Shown in pieces: positions 24,114 to 35,335 of a stretch of 64,000 nucleotides of DNA. The notes under the pieces are model-generated. The model saw only the letters and a list, made by a program, of their open reading frames with translations, was not told the origin of the DNA and did no database searches. How positions within the stretch are numbered: position 1 is the first letter of the stretch; every line of letters starts with the position of its first letter. This DNA comes from Adineta steineri (lineage: Eukaryota; Rotifera; Eurotatoria; Adinetida; Adinetidae): contig CAJNOI010000021.1 in the NCBI GenBank assembly GCA_905250115.1, positions 441,895 to 505,894 of the forward strand. Direction: 5' to 3'. A program made the translations under genes and the position numbers.

Positions 24114-26319
24114 ATGAAGTTTTAATTTTGAGATAAAGAAAAGAAATTTTTTGTTAAATAAAAAATGGAAAAATAAAAATAAAAGAAGATATAACGTTTT
24201 ATTGTTAAAAATCAATGAAAAAATCGAATAGAATTCGAAAAAAAAGAAATATTTTGATAAGAAAACAAGGAAGAAAAATCTTTGTAGTTCTTTTTCATCA
24301 AATTTTTCTTCTATTGTTTTTCATTTTGACTTACATATATTCAAATTTTGAATATTAAAAATCTTACGAAATGCCATTTTCATCGAATCTTTCTCATTAT
24401 ATCAATATTGACATTATTTAAATTTTATTGTATAATAAATCACATGAATGATAATATTATTACTTCATTAAAGTGTCGTATATTCGATTTCTACGTTAAT
24501 TATTTAATAATTATAATAAAGAAATATTACAACAAATAATATTCAGCAACTTATTGGTTGTATTTCGAAAATATCATTCTGGTTTTAATATAACACATTG
24601 ATGTATTGATTAGATTTTAATTTGATAAAAATAATCATCAATACATCATATTATTCTTTGTTCAATAATAAATATCAAAATTTTACTATTTTATGTAATT
24701 TATAAATAAGAACTTAAATAAATGTGAGAATAAATTTATTTATGTATATCTCATAATAGTATTTTTTATTTAAAAATTATAAAAATTTTATTTCAATAAA
24801 TATTCAATTTTCACATATATATCTATGATAATGATTTAAAGTTATTCTAAAAAGATGTCAGATGAAAAGTTTCACAAAATTTCTACGAAGTAATTTACTT
24901 TAAATAATATAGAGTTTTTCCAAACATGTTTTATTATATTTTATATGAGGAGAAATGGTATTATTATGTAATAAATTATTAAGTTCAATCATCGCAAATA
25001 TTTGCTATTACCATTTTTATATAGCTTTTATAATACTTTTGTTTTTATAATTAAATCTAATCATATCTTTTTTATTTATTGCGATATAGTTTTTTTTTCA
25101 GTTAAATTACTATATTTATCAATAGTTTTATTTTCGATAGATTTTCTTCTATGGAAAAATTCATTTGACATTTTCAGTTCCATCAATTAGCAAAACAAAA
25201 CTATTGGAAGTTTATTTTTAATTGAAAAGAGTATCCTTCTCCATCTTGTTTCGTAATAAAACTCTAAAAATCTATTTAATCAAAAATAAACTGTATTTTT
25301 TATTATTTGTCTTCTCTTCTTTATTTCAAACATCACATTTTATTCTTTTGAAAAATAGTTAGAAGAATTTAATCATTAAAAATAGAAATTCAAAGTGGAG
25401 TTACAGCCTAATCGAAAGTGGAAGAAAAAGATGATATTTGAACGCATAGTAATAGTTCGTTGATTTAAGAAAAAACGCGAGTATTTATACGATGAGAAGT
25501 GGTTATATTTCTTCAATTATTTCCATCTCCGCAATATAATATATTCTGAGAAAACAAGTAACGCTCGTCCGAGGACTCGCTTAGCTCTTTCTCGTAGAAA
25601 TACATCCTCTACTCATCTACTGAAAAAAATAATTGAAAACCGTGAAAATAGGTTTTCGATGCTATTTTGACCTCTCCCCCCGCTCTGGTCAACCAACAGA
25701 CCTCAGATTCGAAGTCCCCGCATCGAAATATCTCTAGAAATATCTTCTCCGAAAAACTGGTCTTCGACGTTTTTTTGACCCTGTGGATACACAAGCAAGC
25801 AAGCAAACAAACAATCTATGTTTGCTGGACTCTTTTCTACGAGAAAAAGAATAGTTATGTGATGTCCCTTTGCTCCTAATTTGGAAATAACACGTTTCGA
25901 GAGAACTCAATAGAACAGAAAAAATAAGATATGATCATATATAAAAGAGAGAAAAGAATACCCATATATGATTATACATGTGGCTAATGTAGAGAACGAA
26001 TATTTTATTTGTTCACTTATAAGTAGTACAGACAGAATACTTATTCATATCAAAATAATTACAAAATATCACAAGTTTAGAAATTCAATTGTTTGAAATA
26101 GTTTCCACTAGGTAAGTTGATTTTTTTTTGTAATGAGATAAAAATGAGCAAAATAGAGTATCACACAGTAACTATCTTACGAATGAGAGTGGATGAAAGA
26201 TCGATATATTATCCATGTGGTGAATAAAGTTATGAGTGCAGATCTGTATATAATTTTTACCTATATCCAAAGCTACATTAAAACATTCTTTTATTGAGTA
26301 TACATCACTAGAATTGTTT
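24114..26319. other. Intergenic region between array genes 3 and 4
   Basis: The start repeats the shared 3' flank of the array. The part around 25080-25170 and 26090-26319 matches sequence upstream of array gene 2. The 25560-25880 part is a GC-richer insert described separately. No gene supported. Confidence 0.5.
25588..25846. mobile_element. Possible foldback element with 13-bp inverted ends
   Basis: TTTCTCGTAGAAA at 25588-25600 is perfectly inverted at 25834-25846. A second inverted pair inside it (TTTCGATGC near 25652 and GCATCGAAA near 25725) makes it fold back on itself. The stretch is markedly richer in G+C than its surroundings and interrupts homology between the flanks of array genes 2 and 4. 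No coding capacity; family unknown. Confidence 0.4.
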
Positions 26320-26439
26320 GCATTTCGATTTCTTCAACTACTGAGTGATCTTTTTATTGTCATTGAGTTATTAACTTAATATATCTATAAAAGTAAATAA
26401 TGAGGTATTCATTTCTTTTATAAATTTATATTCAAAGAT
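26320..26439 (+). promoter_or_regulatory. Conserved 5' flank of the NHL array, copy 4
   Basis: Shares with the other copies a TTTTTATTGTCATTGAGTTA-like stretch, TATAAAAG at 26386-26393, ATTCATTTCTT and TTTATATTCAAAGA just before the ATG. Probably promoter plus 5' UTR. Confidence 0.45.
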
Positions 26440-28151
26440 ATGGCAATGGCAAACAATAAAACACAATGTTTTAAATGCAATAAAAAGAAAATAACATTTA
26501 CTTGTGAAGGGTGTTTAGAAAAATTCTGTTTAATGGATTTAACAGCACATCAGCAAATATTAAATGAAGAACTAAATCATATCATCAATGATTATGGTCA
26601 ATTTCAGTATAGAATTAATGAACAAAAACCGAATTCACATGATCTTTCATTAATAAATGAAATTTATCAATGGGAAATAAATTCAATTGAAAAAATTCAA
26701 CGAAAAGCAAAAGAATGTAGAGACATTGTCATAAAATCATCACAAATATTTTTGAACAATATTGAAATGAAGTTTAATGATTTAACGGAACAGATAAAAC
26801 AAATTCGTGAAGAAAATGAATTTAATGAAATTAATTTAAAATACTTAAGAAATCAATTAATGAAAATGAATCAAGAATTAAATGATCCATCAAACATGTC
26901 TATTCAACAAGAGTCACAGTCATTTATTAATGAAATTTCAATTATTTCATTAGAAAGTAAGTTTTTTAGAAATGGTTTTAGAAATTATGTTTGATTCGAG
27001 TTTCTTAAAGTTTATGTGATTATATCAGAAATCTTCGTTGTATTACTTATTTCTTCTTTTTATTTATGCTTTATTTTGATTAGTTTATTCGATTTTTACT
27101 ATAGTTTTTCTTTATTCTTTGATATTTCCAACCTATTGATCGCTATAGTCAAATCAGTAGATGTTTTATATTTGTAAATGCCATTAAAAATGAATCTTTT
27201 CTTTTTTCTTCTTTTTCCTATAAAAACCTTTGTATTCATCATTTTTTAGAACCAAAATTGAACGAATGGAAACAACATGCCATCAACGTAGCTGCTGGAA
27301 ATGGACAAGGACAAAACTTAAACCAACTCAATCGCCCTGGAGGAATATATATTGATAAAAACAAAAATATTTTCATTGCTGATTCTTTTAATCATCGTAT
27401 TATAGGATGGAAATGTAATGCAAAAGAAGGAAAAATTATTGCAGGTGGAAATGGGGAAGGAGATCGAATGAATCAACTAAACTGTCCTATAGATGTGATT
27501 TTTGATCAACAAAATCATTCGATCATTATTGCTGATTATGTAAATAGACGAGTAGTCCAATGGTTGAATCAAAAGCAACAAATTCTCATTGATGATATTG
27601 ATTGTTGGGGCTTAGCAATAGACAAACATGGATTTCTTTATATTTCTGATCTTGTGAAGAATGAAGTGCGGCGATGGAAAATGGGTGAATACTACAACGA
27701 AGGAATTATAGTGGCAGGTGGAAATGGACAAGGAAATCAACTTAATGAATTCAATTATCCTAGTTTTATCTTTGTTGATGAAGAACAATCTGTTTATGTA
27801 TCAGATAGAGGCAATAATCGTGTGATGAGATGGAGAAAAGGTGCAAAGGAAGGAAGGATTGTGGCTGGAGGAAATGGTCAAGGAAGAAATCGGAATCAAC
27901 TATCGTCACCTGCAGGATTAGTTGTTGACGATTTGGGTCATATCTATGTAGCAGATTATTGGAATCATCGAATAATGCGTTGGTGTGAAGGTAAAGAAGA
28001 AGGTGAAATTATTGTTGGTGGAAATGGTAAAGGAAATCAATCAAATCAATTGTATGGTCCTATGGGTTTATCTTTTGATGATGAAAGAAATCTTTATGTT
28101 GCTGATTATTTTAATCGCCGAGTTGAAAGGTTTGAAATAGTTTGTGAATGA
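26440..28151 (+). CDS. B-box-like zinc finger, coiled-coil, NHL propeller protein (array gene 4)
   Basis: Two exons, join(26440..26956, 27250..28151), 472 residues, 293-bp phase-1 intron with GTAAGT donor and TTTTTTAG acceptor. Zinc-binding residues CFKC, CEGC, FC and a following H lie in the first 45 residues, then a charged coiled coil, then six NHL blades (PGGIYIDKNKNIFIADSFNHR and so on). The C terminus is a few residues longer than in the paralogs (FEIVCE). MAMA at the start again allows a second ATG two codons on. Confidence 0.85.
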
Positions 28152-28260
28152 AATTTAGTTTTGTAAAATAAAAACTTTTTTTGTTAAACAAAAAGTCGAA
28201 TAAAATTTAAAAAAAAGAAATTGTTGATAAGAAAAGAACGAAGGAAAATCTTTTTCTATT

Positions 28261-28322
28261 AGGATGTGAATGTGAGTAAATAAAACATGAACCCACACCT
28301 ACATATCCGTACTCACACCCTC
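28261..28322. repeat. Telomere-like short inverted element
   Basis: AGGATGTGAATGTGAG on the left; ACCCACACCTACATATCC and ACTCACACCCTC on the right. The arms are imperfect inverted copies of the motif seen at the other sites. Confidence 0.55.
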
Positions 28323-28324
28323 TT

Positions 28325-28520
28325 CATCATTACGCAAAACTTCTTTTACTTTTGGTTTAATTTTATTACCTGAACCTCCATCATTAATATCTTCAAAACT
28401 TCAACTGACTTCATTTATAGCTGGAACATTTGCTTCAATAACAGTCGATAAATCATCTCGTTTATCATCAACAAATCAAGGACGTTTAAATATAAATCTA
28501 TCACGAAAATTAAGTTACTT
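28325..28520 (-). pseudogene. Protein-coding relic with in-frame TGA codons
   Basis: On the minus strand one frame reads as ordinary protein (RDRFIFKRP, FVDDKRDDLSTVIEANVP, SFEDINDGGSGNKIKP) but is broken by TGA at plus positions 28476-28478 and 28401-28403, exactly 75 bp apart, both at places where Trp would fit. A TAA further upstream also interrupts it. The charged, non-repetitive composition stands out from the AT-rich flanks. Family not recognised; no intact exon remains. Confidence 0.4.
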
Positions 28521-28592
28521 ATCAATTCAATATTTTAATTCTATCTATTTTTTTTCGTTATTTAGACATCAACAATTAAAACTGATTCAACT

Positions 28593-28643
28593 TTGAGGAT
28601 GTGGGTGTGTCTTCTTCTCTATCATCCTTGCCCACATCCTCAA
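28593..28643. repeat. Telomere-like perfect palindromic element
   Basis: TTGAGGATGTGGG at 28593-28605 is perfectly inverted as CCCACATCCTCAA at 28631-28643, with a 25-bp pyrimidine-rich centre. It is the cleanest member of the family in this window. Confidence 0.75.
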
Positions 28644-29187
28644 GATAATATTTCTTACATATACACATAGTAATATAATATAAATTTCTTTTACAATAGA
28701 TCTATGTTTCTATGAATTATATAGGCGAAATCACTTATTTACTGATATGTATATTAGAATCTCGATAAAAATTCAATAATTTCTAAAGTTTAGGATCTAT
28801 ATCCTATTAAATTATTTGCACCTTTGCTAAGTCATGTCCTCTATAAATAATATATTTTTATTGGTTTATATATAATTCCTTGTATAGAAGAATACTAATC
28901 GATAAAATAAAAATTTTAAATGATTTGTGTTTGTATCTCATGAATATAATGGAATATCGATAGTATAATGATTATATTGCATATCATGTAGAAATGAATG
29001 CCATTTTTATTATTATTAACAGTTATATCGAGGACTTCAGTTGAAAAGAATTATTGTGAAATTAGGTAACAATCCACTTCTTATACCTTTTGATTTCTAA
29101 TGTAAATAGAATCAGATAAGCACTTTATGATGAAAAATAACATATACATATATATTTATAATTTGTTTGATTTGAATATATTCTAGC

Positions 29188-30201
29188 ATGAAATTATATC
29201 CAATAATTGAGAATGTGACTTTATCTAATTCAATTATTACGAATGAAATCTATCCTTTAATTAAATCAATTCGATCGGATTGGACATCATCAAATACTTG
29301 TTTGGTTACATTTACTGAAGGTCTTACAAATATTATCTTAGATATTTTTGATAATCGAACTCCAGATGATGATTCAAATGCATTAATTATTAAAATCTAT
29401 GGTATTCAAATAAAATTATTCATGGATCGACAAGCAGAAATCAATACAATGATTAAATTTCATGAACTTGGTATTTTTTCTCAACGTGTTCTTACTCAAT
29501 TTAATAATGGAATTATATATGAATTTGTATCTGGTAAGACATGTTCAAGAGATGATGTACGAGAAGAAAATATTTCAAAATTAATTGCAATAAAATTAGC
29601 AGAAATTCATAATATACCTGTTGTAGAAACTGAACAACCATATATAATGTTAATTTTACGTCAGTTTTTAAAATTATTAGATAAAAATTCATTTGATTTA
29701 TCATCAATTATATCCGATATAGATATAGTAGAAGAACATATTTTACCTCGACTTATTCCAAATCCTAAATATGGTAAAGATCTTGTTTTATGTCATAATG
29801 ATCTTCTTGTTAAAAATATTGTTTATAATGATAAAAATCAAGCAATATCATTTATTGATTTTGAATTTACACATTTAAATTATGCTTTATTTGATGTTGC
29901 AGCTCATTTTGTGGAATATGCTGGTGTTGAAAATGCAGATTTTAGTATATATCCAAGTTATGATGAACAAAAACGATGGTTAAAAATTTATTTTCAAACT
30001 CGTCAATTCGATCAACAAATAATCAATGATGATTTATGTCGACTTATTCGTAAATTTTCTGCTTTAGTACATTTAATGGCTGGACTTTGGGCATTAATAC
30101 AAGCAAAAGTATCATCTATAGATTTTGATTATATTAATTATGCTAAAATGAGATTAAATTGTTATCAAAATTTACGATCACTTCTTTTTGAAAATGCATA
30201 A
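29188..30201 (+). CDS. ETNK: Ethanolamine kinase
   Basis: Intronless coding region, 337 residues. It phosphorylates ethanolamine with ATP, the first step of the CDP-ethanolamine route to phosphatidylethanolamine; cytosolic. The kinase catalytic loop is seen as LCHNDLLVKNIVYN at about 203-216, matching the HNDxxxxN loop in the ethanolamine rather than choline form, and the metal-binding segment FIDFEFTHLNYALFDVAAHF follows. An N-terminal TEGLTNIIL resembles the GxTN nucleotide loop. Length is slightly below typical animal family members and the frame is intact. It lies within the NHL array between genes 4 and 5 and is not related to them. Confidence 0.9.
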   Translation: MKLYPIIENVTLSNSIITNEIYPLIKSIRSDWTSSNTCLVTFTEGLTNIILDIFDNRTPDDDSNALIIKIYGIQIKLFMDRQAEINTMIKFHELGIFSQRVLTQFNNGIIYEFVSGKTCSRDDVREENISKLIAIKLAEIHNIPVVETEQPYIMLILRQFLKLLDKNSFDLSSIISDIDIVEEHILPRLIPNPKYGKDLVLCHNDLLVKNIVYNDKNQAISFIDFEFTHLNYALFDVAAHFVEYAGVENADFSIYPSYDEQKRWLKIYFQTRQFDQQIINDDLCRLIRKFSALVHLMAGLWALIQAKVSSIDFDYINYAKMRLNCYQNLRSLLFENA

Positions 30202-30289
30202 AATATGGAGAACAATTAAAAAAAATTTTTTCCAATAAAAAAAATGTACATAGTGCTGATAATAATAATTACCTAGCTGAAATACTTGA

Positions 30290-30475
30290 TTATCATTTTG
30301 AAGAATGTGTAGCAGATTATGAAAAACAATCAAAAGAAATATTAGATGAGAATAACGATAAGATTTGTAATATTTTTAATCAATCGATATTGTCCTTCTT
30401 GGTATGAAAGCAGGTGGACATACGGCAAGTCTTTTTCCTAATCATTCAATAATGAATGTAAATAAAGGACTTGTT
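30290..30475 (+). pseudogene. Remnant of 6-phosphogluconolactonase
   Basis: A stretch at 30386-30460 reads DIVLLGMKAGGHTASLFPNH, the signature of 6-phosphogluconolactonase (usually GMGxDGHTxSLFPxH), the second enzyme of the oxidative pentose-phosphate pathway. The Asp of the family motif is replaced by Gly. Just upstream another frame gives a plausible earlier part (EECVADYEKQ), so at least one frameshift separates them, and no start or continuation is seen. It begins only about 90 bp after the ethanolamine kinase stop. A broken fragment, not a functional gene. Confidence 0.65.
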
Positions 30476-31224
30476 CCCTACTAGGACTATTCTTAATTGG
30501 TAAGAATTTGTCCGCTCACTTTCATCTCTAACTAATCGATGAAGATATATTAATAAGAAGTTTGTTAATCGATTAGGTATCTAGTATTTACTCTTATGTG
30601 AGCGACATATGCAACAGTATAGAAGAACGTTACATGGAGAATAAATGACCGAAAAAGACTTGAAAGTTGAGAAAAGAACTAAATACATATATGTATAGGA
30701 TCGTATTTATCATCTTACGATATATAGAATAGAAGAAAGACAAATATCCAGTACGAATGATTCACATTATAACAATACTGTTAAAAGAACAAATTGTGCG
30801 TCTCTTTTATATAAAGCATAGACGTTGTTCAATCGTATATCTTTTATATATCGATGAAATAATAACGTTGTTAATTAAATACTAATGACGATTAGTTAAA
30901 GAGAAATTTAAAGAGGACAATACTGATGAGAAGAATATGTTTCCAGTTGAGAAGATATATAAAAAATAAGATCTGTTTCACTATCTTAATGTAGTTTTTT
31001 TCATGATCAATAGTCGGCTCGGTTTGATTACGAGTATTAATTTAGAACACAACGTGCATGATACAGAGTTAAATGAAATTATTAGAAAGATAAGACATTT
31101 AGTTTTATTAACAAAAGAAATACATATGAGATAATAGTATGATTTTATATTTACTAGTAAAATGGCTCTACCTATCTATGTACATAACCGACTAGCCATG
31201 CACACGTGTGTACATCGATACTTT
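30476..31224. other. AT-rich intergenic region
   Basis: Nothing supported. Short tracts of AT-rich and purine-rich sequence only. Confidence 0.5.
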
Positions 31225-31299
31225 CTTAAGTTTATGTCTAAAAAAAGTAGGTAAATAGATATTCATTTCTTCTACTAACTTCTATTCAGACACATCGTA
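31225..31299 (+). promoter_or_regulatory. Conserved 5' flank of the NHL array, copy 5
   Basis: Contains AAAAGTAGGTAAATAGATATTCATTTCTTCTAC and TTCTATTCA immediately before the ATG in the same order as upstream of array genes 1, 2 and 4; homology further upstream is lost here. (The motif above is positions about 31244-31276 and is quoted in shortened form: AAAAGTAGGTAAATAG then TTCATTTCTTCTAC.). Confidence 0.4.
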
Positions 31300-33429
31300 A
31301 TGGCAAACAATAAAAGAAAATGTTTTACATGTCATCGAGAAAACAATACATATACTTGTGAAGGATGTTCAAAAAGATTTTGTTCCAGACATATCCCAGA
31401 ACATCAGCAAAGATTAAATGAAGAATTACATTATATTATTCATGGTTATAATGAATTTAAAGACAGAATTAATAAACAAAAACAAAATCAACATAATCAT
31501 TCATTAATAGAACAAATTAATCTATGGGAAATAAATTCAATTGAAAAAATTCAACAAAAAGCAAAAGAATGTAGAGACATTGTCATTAAATCATCAGAAA
31601 CATGTATTAATGATATAGAAATGAAATTCAATGATTTATATGAACAAATAAAACAACTTCATAAAGAAAATAACTTTAATGAAATTAATTTAAAATATTT
31701 AACAAATCAATTAAGAAAAAGTACACAAGAATTAAATAATTTGTCAAACATGTCTATTGAACAAGAATCAGAATCACTTATCAATGATATTTCAATTATT
31801 TTACCAAAAAGTAAGTTTTTAAAAAATTATATTGAAAAACTGTAATACGATGAAAAAAAATGATGAAGAAGATAAAAACAATTGAGAATACTATTAATTT
31901 ATTTAATCAATAAAAATAGAAACAGAAAATTCAATCTATTTGTATGTAAAAGAAAAGAATAATAGGATATGAAATAATATTAAATTAAAAAATGAGTTTT
32001 TCTTTATTCTTTGATATTTCTAACCTATTGATCGCTATAGTCAAATCAATGGAAGTTCTATACTTATAACTTTCATTGAATACAACAAAAATATCTAAAC
32101 GCTGATTTTCTTGAAATTCTTGTTTATTACTTGAGAAATATTTTATTCTATTTGAAACATGTTTGATAAATAACAACATTAGACATACTATCAGCTTTAT
32201 AGAATAAATAGAATAGTAAAAATAAATCACAATTTCTCTTTTTTCTTCATTATTTTAATGTTGATTCAATAAGAAAAATTAAAAGATAAAATTTATTTCT
32301 AATCGAAATAGTTTAAATCTTTATTAATTTATTTTATTCTGTACAAATCTCTTTATTCAAATCAGTTTTTCCTCATTGTCAAATTCATTGGTATTGTTAT
32401 TCACAAATATTCTAGAACAGTTTCTTTTTTTCAAATTTTTATTTAACAAAAAAGCAAACTCAAAGTTTCATTGAAAACTAATCTTTTCTTTTTTCTTCGA
32501 TGAAATACAAATTTTCCACTTCTTCTTTTCATCATTTTCTAGAACTAAAATTGGACAAATGGAAACAAAATGTCATCACCGTAGCTGCTGGAAATGGAAA
32601 AGGGCAAAACTTAAATCAATTCAATGGTCCTGCGGGAATCTTTATTGATAAAAACAAAAATATTTTCATTGCTGATTGTTGGAATCATCGTATTGTTGAA
32701 TGGAAACGTGATGCAAACGAAGGACAAATCATTGCAGGTGAAAATGGAGAAGGAGATGAAATGAATGAATTGTATTGTCCAGGAAAGGTGATTATTGATC
32801 AACAAAATCATTCAATCATCATTGCTGATTGTGAAAACAGACGAGTGATTCAATGGTTGAATCAGAATCAAGAAATTCTCATTGATGATATTAACTGTGA
32901 TGGTTTGGCAATGGATAGATATGGATTTCTTTATGTTTCTGATTGGATAAAGAATGAAGTGACACGATGGAAGATGGGTGAATACTATGAAGGAATTGTA
33001 GTGGCAGGTGGAAATGGAGAAGGAGATCAGCTCGATCAACTCAATTCTCCTAGTTTTATCTTTGTTGATGAAGAACAATCTGTTTATATATCCGATCAAA
33101 ACAATCATCGTGTGATGAAATGGAGAAAAGATGCAAAAGAAGGAAGAATTGTGGCTGGAGGAAATAGTCAAGGAGCAAATCTTAATCAATTATCTCAACC
33201 TGAAGGAATAATTGTTGATGATTTGGGGCAAATCTATGTGGCAGATTGTGAGAATGATCGAATAATGCGTTGGTGTGAAGGAAAAGAAGAAGGTGAAACT
33301 ATTGTTAGTGGAAATGATGAAGAAAGTCAATTGAATGGTCCCTGTGGTTTATCTTTTGATGATGAAGGAAATCTTTATGTTGCTGACTATCATAATCATC
33401 GAATTGTAAAATTTGAAATAATTTTGTAA
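31300..33429 (+). CDS. B-box-like zinc finger, coiled-coil, NHL propeller protein (array gene 5)
   Basis: Two exons, join(31300..31810, 32543..33429), 465 residues, 732-bp phase-1 intron with GTAAGT donor and TTTTCTAG acceptor. The zinc finger (CFTC, CEGC, FC, H) is slightly different in that the segment after it reads SRHIPEHQQR, with an extra His. Coiled coil and six NHL blades follow as in the other members. Here the start is a single MANN and aligns with the inner ATG of genes 2 and 4, which supports the shorter start in those genes. Last member of the array. Confidence 0.85.
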
Positions 33430-33702
33430 ATGTAATTTTAATTTTAAAAAAAGAAAGAAAATTTTTAGTTTAATAAAAGATGGAGAAAGAAAAATAAAAC
33501 ACAGAGTCAAGTTTTATTATTGAAAATCAATGCAAACAATCGGTTAAAATTTGAAGAAAAACACATGTTCTGACGAAATAACGAAGAAAAATCTTTTTGG
33601 TTTTTTTCTTCAAAATTGAATTAAATATGATTATTTCGATTAGCAGATTCGAATAAATAAATATTAAGTTCCTCATCTTTTGTTAACTTTTGTTGAATTT
33701 CA

Positions 33703-34085
33703 TAGATGGGGATGGGCAAAATCAAACTTTTTTGGACTTGGATCCGAATCGGTAAGAGTTTCATTTACTTTTAGTATCGTATCGAAATCGGAAAATTAAT
33801 AGATGCTTGTTTTTTTTAATTATTTTTATAGGGCTTTGAAATCATTCAAATCCGTTTTACTATGATAACTATGTGTCTATTGAATTTTCGATAAACCTGG
33901 AGATATTCATATGTATAAGAATAAAGCAACGATACTAAAATTTTTGTATCTTGAGATCAGAGTCGGATTGAAATAAGATCTGACTTTTTAAGTATCGCAT
34001 TGGATTCGTATAGTTTAAATTTTGTAAGTATCAGGATCGGAGTCAGACCTGCCGATTCCAGATTCCGATGTGGAGTAATTCCTTA
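33703..34085. mobile_element. Possible degenerate interspersed element
   Basis: A block rich in repeated variants of GGATCCGAATCGG, GTATCG, GATCGGAGTCAG and CCGATTCCAGATTCCG, arranged partly as inverted copies, beginning with GGGGATGGGCAAAATC and ending near GTGGAGTAATTCC. The internal echo of CCGAATCGG/CCGATTCC motifs and the compositional break suggest a decayed MITE. Ends not firmly defined. Confidence 0.35.
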
Positions 34086-35214
34086 ATCATATTGAAATCA
34101 ATAAAGAATTTGAAAGATTTTTTAAGTAATAAAAAATATTTATTATCAGATTAAAAATTGGTTAATGTGGATAAGTATTTAATAAAAATGACTAAATTTC
34201 ATGACGAAATCAATTTCAAAAACTATTTTTTAAATATATTTAGATTATTTTGTCAAAAATACATTCAGCTCTTGAAGAAATGTCTTTTTTTTTGAAAATA
34301 TTAAAATAAACTTTAGATGAATTTATCAAATTATTTCTATGACGAAATTAAAATGAAATTATTCTCAATGTTTATTTATTAATTTAAGTTTACACGAAAA
34401 CTATTTTATTTTATTTTTATCAAAAATGATGTATAAATTTAATGATAATAAAAATTCATGGATAGATAGATATTATTTATTATTTGGAAATAAAAAATTA
34501 TTAAATTGATTAATTACAGAAGACACTGAGCAAGTTCCTTTGTCGATTCTTCTAAAAGCGTCAGTTTGAAAGATAAACTAGTGGTATTTTTTTATATCAG
34601 TTTTTGATCCTTTTATGTCCCCTATTGAAAAACAAAATACTTCACAATTTATATAAGATCAGTTTTTTTATGGTTAGACATTTTGTTTTGAAAATGGACA
34701 AAAGTTTTAGCAATCAAATTTCGACATTACGGAACAGCTAAAATGAATGAGAAATTTCTATTTTCTTATTGCACCTTTTTATCGACTACATAGATTATAT
34801 AGTTGTCCACGCAGCAACTATTCAACATATTCTATTTTTATATTTTACATGAAATGAGACAAAATACACTCATTTTCTACCAAAAAAAAGAATATTTTTG
34901 TATATTTGAATTATAATACCTCAAAATTCTGTTGATTTTTAAAGCAGACCATGTAACTACTACACAAAAAAAAACAATTTGATGTTAATTGTAGACTTTT
35001 CATGTTGCATCGTGTAGTACGTTTTAGGTTTTTTTTAATACAGCTAAGATATAAACGAAATGATAAATCACAACAAAGCGTATGACTTCGAAGTCTAAAA
35101 CTTTGTACATATTCCTAAATATGTTTAAGCATTATAACAGAATATTTCAATTTAAAGTGACACTTTTAGAAAAATTAGACGAAAAATATTTTGTAGTGCC
35201 CTATTTGAGAGTGA

Positions 35215-35335
35215 GTGTGCATACAAGACGAACTGTATACCAACACCCACACCCACACCCACACCTACAACCTAAATAAGAGAGAAAGGGTGGGTGTGAA
35301 TGGGATATAAATATGATACCTACACACACACCCTT
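35215..35335. repeat. Telomere-like CCCACA cluster
   Basis: At about 35244-35265 there are nearly four tandem ACACCC units (the complement of GGGTGT, i.e. TGTGGG in another register). They are followed by GGGTGGGTGTGAATGGG at about 35288 in the opposite sense and by CTACACACACACCC at about 35320. It is the longest telomere-like run in the window and is again arranged as inverted arms. Confidence 0.7.

Larger units (their letters stand above)
28152..29187. other. Intergenic region with two telomere-like elements bracketing a gene relic
   Basis: Starts with the duplicated 3' flank, then the inverted element at 28261-28322, a decayed minus-strand coding stretch, and the palindrome at 28593-28643. 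The last 150 bp before the kinase gene contain a GTAACA donor-like site near 29066 and a TATTCTAG acceptor right before the ATG, suggesting a 5' UTR intron. Confidence 0.5.
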
